Below are positions 55,985 through 62,008 of a DNA stretch of 64,000 nt, one piece after another (the stretch's first letter is position 1; every line of letters begins with the position of its first letter). Where the stretch lies: contig CALFYV010000090.1 of the NCBI GenBank assembly GCA_937952395.1, positions 186,001 through 250,000 of the forward strand. Reading direction: 5' to 3'. The stretch is from an uncultured Bacteriovoracaceae bacterium. GTDB lineage: Bacteria > Bdellovibrionota > Bacteriovoracia > Bacteriovoracales > Bacteriovoracaceae. Below the pieces are notes generated by a model, which was not told where the DNA came from, made no database searches, and worked only from the letters and a program-made list of their open reading frames with translations. Both the position numbers and the translations under genes were made by a program.

Positions 55985-56110
55985 TTAACACAGTGTTATT
56001 TTAATTATAGGTCTTGTTTTAGGCATTCTTATCGCTTTCTTAAATTCAATTTTAGAAGCTGCAAAAAATGCTAATAATAAGAATATGATAATCAAAATTC
56101 GTCTAAACAT
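55985..56110 (-). CDS. Tiny membrane peptide (41 aa)
   Basis: 41 residues: RRILIIIFLLLAFFAASKIE forms a signal anchor, followed by a basic tail. TAAATA stands four bases before the ATG on the minus strand, a variant of the TATATA-N4 element. Supported by that context only. Confidence 0.45.
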   Translation of the reverse strand: MFRRILIIIFLLLAFFAASKIEFKKAIRMPKTRPIIKITLC

Positions 56111-56133
56111 ATGATATTTAGGACTCTAAAATC

Positions 56134-56448
56134 ATGAATAGATTATTGATATTAATATGTTTTTGCTTTTTTTGCCAATCGTTGATGGCAAGAGAGGTTT
56201 TTGTTATTCCGATTGACAAAGAAACAAAAACATATATAATAACTAGCGATTCGATTGAAGAAGATGGGGCAATACGTCAATTATGTAAAGCCAAAGTTGT
56301 AAACTCCATTTTGGTTGAAGATTCTCTGTATTATCTGCTTCAGTTTTCTTTTAGAGAACTGCAAGGCGATTTAATTATCTACACAACATTTGAAGCTTAC
56401 GTTTTAGAAGAGTCTGACGAAGAGATTGAAGAAACTTGCTCTTCCTAA
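56134..56448 (+). CDS. Exported protein of unknown function
   Basis: 104 residues with a signal peptide (LLILICFCFFCQSLMA). Mature part is beta-rich and acidic, ending in Cys. No family is recognised. Confidence 0.55.
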   Translation: MNRLLILICFCFFCQSLMAREVFVIPIDKETKTYIITSDSIEEDGAIRQLCKAKVVNSILVEDSLYYLLQFSFRELQGDLIIYTTFEAYVLEESDEEIEETCSS

Positions 56449-56513
56449 GAAAAGTTGTTTCGTAAGTTTAGTTGTACAGAGGGTAGGCAGCCAAAAAGTT
56501 TCTCGAAAGAGAC

Positions 56514-56541
56514 TTTACAATGAACCGAAAACGGCTATAAT
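56514..56541 (+). promoter_or_regulatory. tRNA operon promoter 2 (TTTACA-16-TATAAT)
   Basis: TTTACA at 56514-56519, a 16-nt spacer ending CGGC, TATAAT at 56536-56541. Upstream TAAGTTTAGTTGTACA at 56463-56478 and downstream TGAAAG match promoter 1 at 31781. Confidence 0.85.
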
Positions 56542-56547
56542 GAAAGA

Positions 56548-56735
56548 TGTCGAGATTAACGTGCCTGAGGCAAGTCAGCGCATAGCTTGCCTCGGACCTC
56601 CTCCCTGGGGGCAAAAGAAATTTTGTCCTCAGGTGAAAAAATTCGTGAACCTAAATGAATTTTTAGTGTCACGTAACTAGATAGAAGTATGAACAACCCC
56701 AGGGATAGTATCCCTGGACACATTGGAGATTAGTA
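56548..56735 (+). promoter_or_regulatory. Structured leader RNA of tRNA operon 2
   Basis: Contains GAGGCAAG/CTTGCCTC (56567-56593), a 13-bp stem CCTGGGGGCAAAA/TTTTGTCCTCAGG capped by a GAAA tetraloop (56604-56633), and CCAGGGAT/ATCCCTGG (around 56698-56717). No long ORF fits. It ends at the ribosome site of the tiny ORF at 56736. Confidence 0.65.
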
Positions 56736-56822
56736 ATGATCAATTTTCTAGCTAAATTTGAGATGCCCGCAACCGCTGCGGTAGCGGTGCGTCCCGAACA
56801 GCCAGAAGCCGTCGATACATGA
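56736..56822 (+). CDS. Tiny leader ORF (28 aa)
   Basis: 28 residues (INFLAKFEMPATAAVAVRPE and on) with TTGGAG upstream. It lies between the structured leader and an attenuator-like hairpin series, like the ORF at 32079. It may be a leader peptide. Confidence 0.45.
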   Translation: MINFLAKFEMPATAAVAVRPEQPEAVDT

Positions 56823-56826
56823 TCTC

Positions 56827-56907
56827 CTGAACCCTAAGGTTCAGGGGCTACCTGAACCAGTGGGAACAAATTTAACCCCGTTCAGGTAAACTTACTTGAA
56901 CGGGGTT
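56827..56907 (+). promoter_or_regulatory. Attenuator-like alternating hairpins and terminator
   Basis: CTGAACC, GGTTCAG and a second CTGAACC follow one another, so the middle arm can pair with either neighbour. The terminator stem AACCCCGTTCA/TGAACGGGGTT (56874-56907, then T-run) contains further GTTCA/TGAAC arms. Mutually exclusive folds are possible. Confidence 0.6.
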
Positions 56908-56916
56908 TTTTGTTTT
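56874..56916 (+). terminator. Terminator of the tRNA operon 2 leader
   Basis: An 11-bp stem with a 12-nt loop and a T-run. Transcription must pass it to reach the tRNAs from promoter 2. Confidence 0.85.
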
Positions 56917-56930
56917 TAGGAGTTAAAAAA

Positions 56931-57035
56931 ATGAGCATCTTAACCTTGAAAGTCGTTGGTAACAACAAAAACTTTTCGAGATTAAGATATGAAAAAAATA
57001 GTTGGACGCATACACAAAGGAAAAACAAAACCTAG
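56931..57035 (+). CDS. Tiny basic protein (34 aa)
   Basis: 34 residues (SILTLKVVGNNKNFSRLRYE) with a TAGGAG ribosome site. It overlaps the next ORF in a different frame; which of the two is the real product is uncertain. Confidence 0.4.
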   Translation: MSILTLKVVGNNKNFSRLRYEKNSWTHTQRKNKT

Positions 57036-57120
57036 TCAAAAATGGAAGAGAAAAATTCCTCTGTTTTTGAGAACAAATAAGAAACGACGCCGGGCTCATA
57101 GAAGCAAGGCAGGTTCTTAA
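56989..57120 (+). CDS. Tiny very basic protein (43 aa)
   Basis: 43 residues, about half Lys/Arg (KKIVGRIHKGKTKPSQKWKR, then NKKRRRAHRSKAGS), composition like ribosomal proteins L34 or S21. It parallels the basic gene at 32327 behind promoter 1. A hairpin GCCGGGC/GCCCGGC (57127-57143) follows the stop. Confidence 0.5.
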   Translation: MKKIVGRIHKGKTKPSQKWKRKIPLFLRTNKKRRRAHRSKAGS

Positions 57121-57147
57121 AATTAAGCCGGGCTTTGCCCGGCACAT

Positions 57148-57220
57148 AGGCGTGAGGTGCAGATGGTAGCACGCTTCCCTGTCACGGAAGAGGTTGCGGG
57201 TTCAACTCCCGTGGCGCCTG
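57148..57220 (+). tRNA. tRNA-Asp(GTC)
   Basis: Acceptor AGGCGT/GCGCCT with a mismatch at pair 7, anticodon stem CTTCC/GGAAG with loop CTGTCAC, T arm GCGGG-TTCAACT-CCCGT. Confidence 0.87.
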
Positions 57221-57226
57221 CTTAAA

Positions 57227-57300
57227 CTAGAGTTAGCTCAGTCTGGCAGAGCACTTGGTTTGGAACCAAGGGGCCGTAGGTTCAAATCCTACACTCTAGA
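57227..57300 (+). tRNA. tRNA-Pro(TGG)
   Basis: Acceptor CTAGAGT/ACTCTAG, TAGCTCAG D arm, anticodon stem CTTGG/CCAAG with loop TTTGGAA, T loop TTCAAAT. Confidence 0.9.
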
Positions 57301-57331
57301 CTTGCGATCTTTGACAATTTGTTATATTTTT

Positions 57332-57406
57332 GGAGCCGTAGCATAATCGGTTAATGCACCTGATTGTCGATCAGGCGATTTGCGAGTTCGAGTCTCGTCG
57401 GCTTCG
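57332..57406 (+). tRNA. tRNA-Asp(GTC), second copy
   Basis: Acceptor GGAGCCG/CGGCTTC, anticodon stem CCTGA/TCAGG with loop TTGTCGA, T arm GCGAG-TTCGAGT-CTCGT. Preceded by the recurring spacer GATCTTTGACAATTT at 57306. Confidence 0.87.
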
Positions 57407-57471
57407 CTGGATTGCGCATCCCGTGGAAATAATTCTGTGAAACACGATAAACCAGGAATTAAAAGTAATTG

Positions 57472-57544
57472 TTCGTATTCGTCTAGCGGACTTAGGACGC
57501 CGCCCAGCAGGGCGGAAACATGGGTTCGAATCCCGTATACGGGT
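57472..57544 (+). tRNA. Glu-like tRNA with 6-nt anticodon loop
   Basis: The body resembles tRNA-Glu (TCGTCTAGCGG D arm, CCGCC/GGCGG anticodon stem, ATGGG-TTCGAAT-CCCGT T arm; acceptor TTCGTAT/ATACGGG). The anticodon loop is only CAGCAG, six bases and without U33, so identity and function are doubtful. Confidence 0.55.
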
Positions 57545-57553
57545 GATTGCTGA

Positions 57554-57624
57554 CCCCGATTGGTGAAATGGTATCGCTCCTGTGTTACATACAGGAATTG
57601 GAGGTTCGATCCCTTCATTGGGGA
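57554..57624 (+). tRNA. tRNA-Val(TAC)
   Basis: Acceptor CCCCGAT/ATTGGGG, anticodon stem CCTGT/ACAGG with loop GTTACAT, T loop TTCGATC. Confidence 0.87.
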
Positions 57625-57636
57625 CTGGAGCAAATT

Positions 57637-57735
57637 ATGAAAATTAAGAACCAAAAAGAGTATGTGGAAGCACTTAAAACATTAGAAAACATTATGATTC
57701 CTTATCCTGATGAAAATCAAAGCAATCGAAGATGA
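57637..57735 (+). CDS. Tiny protein (32 aa)
   Basis: 32 residues (KIKNQKEYVEALKTLENIMI). TGGAG upstream overlaps the tRNA 3' end; stop in ATGA overlap with the next gene. Short but clearly coupled. Confidence 0.5.
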   Translation: MKIKNQKEYVEALKTLENIMIPYPDENQSNRR

Positions 57736-57848
57736 AAGGCAATAAACACGCTGCAAAACGAGCATATAAGAAAAATTTTAAAAATACTAAATGGGCTCGC
57801 CTTGCAGAAAAAACAAGGAAAAACTATCATAGGAAAGTAGCTAAATGA
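57732..57848 (+). CDS. Tiny basic protein (38 aa)
   Basis: 38 residues rich in Lys and Arg (KGNKHAAKRAYKKNFKNTKW). ATGA overlaps both sides. Third member of the small basic protein class in the tRNA block. Confidence 0.5.
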   Translation: MKGNKHAAKRAYKKNFKNTKWARLAEKTRKNYHRKVAK

Positions 57849-58042
57849 ACGTCAAATACTTTCTCTTTGAAAAAGAAGTAAGATATTTTCGTGATGAGGC
57901 CGATGTGGCAAATGGATGGACTTATCTCGGCAACTTCGACTCAAAAGAAGAAATGATAGACGAAATGGAAAAACTTAAAAAAATGCGAGAACAAGAACAA
58001 TTGCGTCCTCGTGTTTTTAAATATGAAAAAATTTATGATTAA
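57845..58042 (+). CDS. Hypothetical small protein
   Basis: 65 residues with an alternating strand-helix pattern (VKYFLFEKEVRYFRDEADVA, then DSKEEMIDEMEKLKKM). ATGA overlap with the basic protein upstream. No family is recognised. Confidence 0.55.
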   Translation: MNVKYFLFEKEVRYFRDEADVANGWTYLGNFDSKEEMIDEMEKLKKMREQEQLRPRVFKYEKIYD

Positions 58043-58045
58043 ATT

Positions 58046-58118
58046 GGGGCCATAGCATAATTGGGAATGCATCAGCTTTGCAAGCTGACGACTGTGGGTT
58101 CGAGTCCCACTGGCTCCA
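58046..58118 (+). tRNA. tRNA-Ala(TGC)
   Basis: Acceptor GGGGCCA/TGGCTCC, anticodon stem TCAGC/GCTGA with loop TTTGCAA, T loop TTCGAGT. Confidence 0.9.
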
Positions 58119-58123
58119 CTGAT

Positions 58124-58196
58124 GGGCGCTTAACTCAGCGGTAAGAGTGTCACGTTTACACCGTGAAAGTCGTAGGTTCGAATCCTACAGTGCCCA
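58124..58196 (+). tRNA. tRNA-Val(TAC), second copy
   Basis: Acceptor GGGCGCT/AGTGCCC, anticodon stem TCACG/CGTGA with loop TTTACAC, T loop TTCGAAT. Confidence 0.9.
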
Positions 58197-58229
58197 CTTT
58201 GATCTTTGGCAATTTGAAATTATTTATAT

Positions 58230-58301
58230 GGCCCGTTCGTCTAATGGCTAGGATTCTTGTTTTTCGCACAAGAGAAGACGGATCGAAACCGTCACGGGCT
58301 A
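58230..58301 (+). tRNA. tRNA-Glu(TTC)
   Basis: Acceptor GGCCCGT/ACGGGCT, GTCTAATGGCTAGGATTC D arm, anticodon stem CTTGT/ACAAG with loop TTTTCGC, T arm GACGG-ATCGAAA-CCGTC. Its 5' half is repeated at 60147. Confidence 0.88.
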
Positions 58302-58360
58302 CTTTAAAAATTTTGAACCTTACTATGTTAGTTATATGTTTATATAACGAGGTTCAAAAT

Positions 58361-59098
58361 ATGAAAGCAAAAGAAAAAAAACAGGCTATTGCCTTAAGAA
58401 AGCAAGGCAGAACTTATAAAGAAATATCAAGTCAAATTGGTGTTTCAAAATCAACTGTTAGCTTGTGGTTAAGAGATGTGCCATTAAATGAAAACCATCT
58501 ACAATTAATTGCTAATCGTTGTAGAATGATTAGTATTTTGAATGGAAAAAAAGTGGCTGAAAAATGGTTGAAAGACATTGCCAATGTAAAAGAAGCATAT
58601 AAGCCGCCTGTAGGTGATCCAAAATTTATGTTAGGTATTGGTCTTTATTGGGGAGAAGGAACAAAACATAGTCGAAGCGACACAGAGATGGTAAATTCCG
58701 ATCCGAAATTATTGAAAATATTTTTAGATTGGATTAACGAGTTTTTTATAGGTGAATTTGAAGGATTTAAAGTTGGAATTCATCATTATACTCCTGATAA
58801 AGATCAAGAAATTAAAAAATATTGGAGTGATGTTTTAGGTTTGCCATTAGCTTGTTTTAATAAAAGCATTATAGCAGTTAGTCGAACTAGCAAGAAAAAA
58901 AGACAAACTTTAATAAATGGAACGGTGCATATTAGAGTTTGTGGGAAGGGAGTTTGGAAAATACGACAAAAAATTGAAAAAACTTTTGAAGTATTGTCTT
59001 ATGAAGAGCGTCATAATCCGCAAACATATCCGAAACACAAAGAAGAACATAATAAGAAAATTGGGAGCAGAACGACCAAGCAAGATAAGAAAAAATAA
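58361..59098 (+). CDS. HTH plus LAGLIDADG-like endonuclease-type protein
   Basis: 245 residues from ATG 58361 (GAGG seven bases upstream). Helix-turn-helix at the N terminus (YKEISSQIGVSKSTVSLWLR), then a LAGLIDADG-derived domain: FMLGIGLYWGEGTKHSRSDT, EMVNSDPKLLKIFLDWI and a basic C terminus. Such proteins resemble mobile or domesticated homing endonucleases. Its place between tRNA genes suggests a role in tRNA-array mobility or transcription control; neither is shown. Confidence 0.7.
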   Translation: MKAKEKKQAIALRKQGRTYKEISSQIGVSKSTVSLWLRDVPLNENHLQLIANRCRMISILNGKKVAEKWLKDIANVKEAYKPPVGDPKFMLGIGLYWGEGTKHSRSDTEMVNSDPKLLKIFLDWINEFFIGEFEGFKVGIHHYTPDKDQEIKKYWSDVLGLPLACFNKSIIAVSRTSKKKRQTLINGTVHIRVCGKGVWKIRQKIEKTFEVLSYEERHNPQTYPKHKEEHNKKIGSRTTKQDKKK

Positions 59099-59220
59099 CT
59101 TGTAATGTGAATGGCACTGGCTGGGTTCGACTCCCAGGGAAGCCGTGGCGGGAGGTTCGATTCCTCACCTCGTAAGAGAGAAGGCAGGTGGCCGATAGGT
59201 TCGATTCCTAATTACAAGTT
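59097..59220 (+). other. Inverted repeat enclosing three T-arm-like hairpins
   Basis: AACTTGTAAT (59097-59106) and ATTACAAGTT (59211-59220) pair over 10 bp. Inside are three separate tRNA T arms: CTGGG-TTCGACT-CCCAG, GGAGG-TTCGATT-CCTCA and ATAGG-TTCGATT-CCTAA. There is no anticodon arm. It looks like a collapsed set of tRNA genes or an unusual tRNA-like RNA. Confidence 0.6.
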
Positions 59221-59224
59221 ATAC

Positions 59225-59296
59225 AGGCGCTTAGCTCAGAGGAAGAGCATTTGCATGACACGCAAAAGGTCGCTGGTTCAAGTCCAGCAGTGCCTA
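59225..59296 (+). tRNA. tRNA-Val(GAC)
   Basis: Acceptor AGGCGCT/AGTGCCT, anticodon stem TTTGC/GCAAA with loop ATGACAC, T loop TTCAAGT. Confidence 0.9.
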
Positions 59297-59350
59297 CTTA
59301 TGGGAGTGTAAATATTTATAAATTGGGAGTAAAGTTATCCCGTTTGTGCA

Positions 59351-59363
59351 TATATAATGTATG
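59351..59363 (+). promoter_or_regulatory. TATATA-N4-ATG start element
   Basis: TATATA at 59351-59356, four bases, ATG 59361; no Shine-Dalgarno. Confidence 0.6.
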
Positions 59364-59960
59364 CCACATAAATTAAAATATAATTGGGATGAAATCCAAA
59401 ATTATTACAACAAAGGACATTCTCTTAGAGATTGTCAGAATAAATTTGGTTTTGGATCAACTGCCTATAGCAAAGCAGTAAAAGCAGGTAGGCTACAGTT
59501 AAGAACTCATGAGGAAGCTTGTCTCTTAAGAAGAAAACATGAAAATATAACGCCTACACAAAACAATTGTTCTCCAACAACCAGAAAGGGAGAAATGGGG
59601 TGTTGTAAACTAGAGCAAAGAGCAATTGAAAAAAATATAATTGTTAGCAGACCTAACTTGGAATGTGCATACGATAGAATCATAGACGTTGATGGAAAAT
59701 TATACAGAGCCCAAGTAAAGTATTCTAGTGAAGTTGTAAGGGATGTATTAAAAGTTAAATTAACAAAAACTTGTAGAAAAAGAGATTGTCGAGTAGCCTA
59801 TGCAGCTAATGAAATCGACGTTATTGTAGTTTATTGTTCACTTAATGATAAACTTTATTGGCTTCCCAAAGATTTAATTGTAAATAGACAAGCTATAAGT
59901 TTAAGGTTGAAAAACAAAAATTACAAAAATAGTCATGATGCGAAACAGTATGAATGGTAA
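59361..59960 (+). CDS. HTH plus PD-(D/E)XK endonuclease (group I intron-associated type)
   Basis: 199 residues. An N-terminal helix-turn-helix region (YNKGHSLRDCQNKFGFGSTA) is followed by a PD-(D/E)XK core: Glu in KGEMGCCKLEQRAIEKN, Asp in ECAYDRIIDVDGKLY and the Q-V-K motif in RAQVKYSSEV. This matches the endonuclease family first described in group I introns, which occurs free-standing in phages. No group I intron was recognised here. Together with the gene at 58361 it may mobilise or reshape the tRNA array. Confidence 0.75.
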   Translation: MPHKLKYNWDEIQNYYNKGHSLRDCQNKFGFGSTAYSKAVKAGRLQLRTHEEACLLRRKHENITPTQNNCSPTTRKGEMGCCKLEQRAIEKNIIVSRPNLECAYDRIIDVDGKLYRAQVKYSSEVVRDVLKVKLTKTCRKRDCRVAYAANEIDVIVVYCSLNDKLYWLPKDLIVNRQAISLRLKNKNYKNSHDAKQYEW

Positions 59961-59963
59961 ATC

Positions 59964-60034
59964 GGGGCCGTGGTGAAATGGGATCACTACAGTATGGCGT
60001 ACTGTCGTTGAGGGTTCGACTCCCTCCGGCTCCA
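59964..60034 (+). tRNA. tRNA-Ala(GGC)
   Basis: Acceptor GGGGCCG/CGGCTCC, anticodon stem ACAGT/ACTGT with loop ATGGCGT, T loop TTCGACT. Confidence 0.87.
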
Positions 60035-60056
60035 TCTTCCCTAGAAGGAAATAAAT

Positions 60057-60127
60057 GGCCCGTTCGTCTAGCGGCAGGACGCTTGATTCTCGATTAAGTA
60101 GCAGGAGTTCGATTCTCCTACGGGCTA
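60057..60127 (+). tRNA. tRNA-Glu(CTC)
   Basis: Acceptor GGCCCGT/ACGGGCT as in tRNA-Glu(TTC), anticodon stem CTTGA/TTAAG with loop TTCTCGA, T loop TTCGATT. Confidence 0.87.
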
Positions 60128-60146
60128 CTTTGACAATTTAACATTT

Positions 60147-60183
60147 GGCCCGTTCGTCTAATGGCTAGGATTCCTGTTTTTCG
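60147..60183 (+). pseudogene. tRNA-Glu(TTC) 5' half
   Basis: Matches the first 37 bases of the gene at 58230 except one change in the anticodon stem. Identity stops inside the anticodon loop (TTTTCG), where the vWA gene fragment begins. Confidence 0.85.
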
Positions 60184-60653
60184 AACTGCTTTCCAGTCTT
60201 GTTCCTGATCAATATGATGGCACGCTTCCCCCGGCTGGGTCTACTTCTTTATTTGATGCTTCTGTCGATGCCATCGAAGCCAGCAATAATTATGGCAAGC
60301 AATTGACTGATCAGGATTTTGATGTTAATGGCATTGTATTTGTAATTACTGATGGTGAAGACAACATCAGTAAGACTACAGCCAATCAAGTCAAAGCTGC
60401 TTTGGAACAAGCTGTAAAGGGCGAAAATTTGGAGTCGATGGTTTCGGTGCTAATTGGTGTTAACGTTCAAGACCCATACGTTGCTGCCGCCCTGAATGAT
60501 TTTAATAACACTGCTGGGTTTACCCAATATGTGGAACTAGACAATGCCAACAAGAATACTCTTGCCAAACTGGCCCAATTTGTAAGTAAGTCGATTAGCA
60601 GTCAATCGCAGGCTCTAGGAAGCGGCGGGCCTTCTCAGAGTATTGTTTTCTAA
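60184..60653 (+). pseudogene. vWA-domain protein lacking its N terminus
   Basis: The frame reads ELLSSLVPDQYDGTLPPAGS, TSLFDASVDAIEASNNYGKQ and VNGIVFVITDGEDNISK, matching the second and third MIDAS-containing parts of a vWA domain. The first motif (DxSxS) and any start codon are missing: the coding sequence begins abruptly at the tRNA-Glu half. TTG 60303 is the only internal start and would delete part of the fold. Probably an inactivated fragment, or the product of a rearrangement that may be intact elsewhere in the genome. Confidence 0.7.
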
Positions 60654-60708
60654 GTCACTTCTTGGTTCTGGCTCTCCACACACCCCCACTTCGCTGGAAC
60701 CTGCGAAT

Positions 60709-60740
60709 GCAGCCGACTTTTTGTCGGCTGTTTTCGTTTT
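60709..60740 (+). terminator. Rho-independent terminator
   Basis: GCAGCCGAC/GTCGGCTGT stem with a TTTTT loop, followed by a T-rich tract. Ends the vWA fragment. Confidence 0.8.
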
Positions 60741-60766
60741 ACAGCATCTCGATAGAGAGGTATAAT
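60738..60766 (+). promoter_or_regulatory. Sigma70-like promoter for the NAD module
   Basis: TTTACA at 60738-60743, a 17-nt spacer, TATAAT at 60761-60766, 38 bases before the pncB start. Confidence 0.8.
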
Positions 60767-60803
60767 CAACGTAGACAAACAAGCCCATTAACAAGGAAAT
60801 ATA

Positions 60804-61997
60804 ATGATTAATTCCATTCTTGATAATGATCTTTATAAATTCACTATGCAACAGGCTGTTCTCAAGAAATATCCTGATGCTCAAGTGACCTATCAATTTA
60901 ACGCTCGCCGCAAAGCTGCAATCAACGATGCTTTCAAAACAAGGGTAGAAGGCGTTGTAAACAGTCTTGCTGATCTTCAATTGACTTCTGATGAATCCGA
61001 ATTTCTTTCAGAGAAGTGTCATTTTCTTAATCCAAGTTATTTGGGATATCTTTCTCAATATCGTTTCAACCCTGATGAAGTAAAAATTGAATGGGGCGAC
61101 GATCTCACTACTACTAATTTAAATATTTCTGGCCCGTGGCATCGAACCATTCTTTGGGAAGTGCCGCTTATGGCCATTCTCAGTGAAAGTTATTTTGAAA
61201 AAGTTGATACCAACTGGACACTAGATGGCCAAGCAGAAAAAGCTTTCGACAAAGCCAAACATCTAACAGGACACCACATTAAATTTTCTGATTTCGGAAC
61301 TAGGCGCCGTCGCAGTCATGATGTTCAAGATATTGTTGTAGACAATTTAATATGTGGTTCAACCGATAATTCGCTAATGGGAACTAGCAATGTTTACTTT
61401 GCAATGAAACATGGTTTGCGTCCGATTGGCACGATGGCTCACGAATGGATTATGGGGATTTCTGCCCTGGAGTCCTTGCGACATGCTAATCGATATGCAT
61501 TAAATGGTTGGAATGATGTTTATCAAGGTTCTTTGGGAATTGCACTGACTGATACCTTCGGCACAGATGCGTTTTTTGAAGATTTTGATGCGATCCTTGC
61601 CAGATTGTTTGATGGTGTTCGTCATGATAGCGGCGACCCATTTGAATTTGCCAACAAAACAGTTCAGTTTTATAAAAACATTAACATTCCCACTAAAACT
61701 AAAACAATTGTATTTAGTGATAGTTTAACCGTGGATAAAGCAGTTGATCTTATGATTCACTGTCGAAAACTTGGGATTGGTTGTGCCTTTGGTATTGGGA
61801 CGCATTTTACCAACGATTTCTTCAATAGTCCTGCTTTGAACATGGTAATTAAACTTAGAAGTATTGCTAAAAGCTCTAGCGATCCTTTTGTGCAAGTAGT
61901 AAAATTGAGCGACGATCTTGGCAAGGCAACGGGTGATTTAGACGCATTGCGTGTTGCAAAGTATACATTTTTTGGGACTCCTCTCGATGAAAACTAA
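60804..61997 (+). CDS. pncB: Nicotinate phosphoribosyltransferase
   Basis: 397 residues, normal length for PncB (E. coli 400). It makes nicotinate mononucleotide from nicotinate and PRPP. Signatures: SILDNDLYKFTMQQAVLKKY, FSDFGTRRRRSHDVQDIV, GTSNVYFAMKHGLRPIGTMA-HEW, DGVRHDSGDPFEFANK and IVFSDSLTVDKA. His in the GTMAHEW region corresponds to the site phosphorylated in family members. An AAGGAA ribosome site follows its own promoter. Only 11 bases separate it from NAD synthetase, so they form an NAD operon. Confidence 0.93.
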   Translation: MINSILDNDLYKFTMQQAVLKKYPDAQVTYQFNARRKAAINDAFKTRVEGVVNSLADLQLTSDESEFLSEKCHFLNPSYLGYLSQYRFNPDEVKIEWGDDLTTTNLNISGPWHRTILWEVPLMAILSESYFEKVDTNWTLDGQAEKAFDKAKHLTGHHIKFSDFGTRRRRSHDVQDIVVDNLICGSTDNSLMGTSNVYFAMKHGLRPIGTMAHEWIMGISALESLRHANRYALNGWNDVYQGSLGIALTDTFGTDAFFEDFDAILARLFDGVRHDSGDPFEFANKTVQFYKNINIPTKTKTIVFSDSLTVDKAVDLMIHCRKLGIGCAFGIGTHFTNDFFNSPALNMVIKLRSIAKSSSDPFVQVVKLSDDLGKATGDLDALRVAKYTFFGTPLDEN

Positions 61998-62008
61998 GCA
62001 AGAATAAA

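Noticed and set aside
31750..60200. CRISPR array, because of many short repeats
   Set aside because: Repeats are tRNA T arms and spacers of irregular length; no regular repeat-spacer structure.
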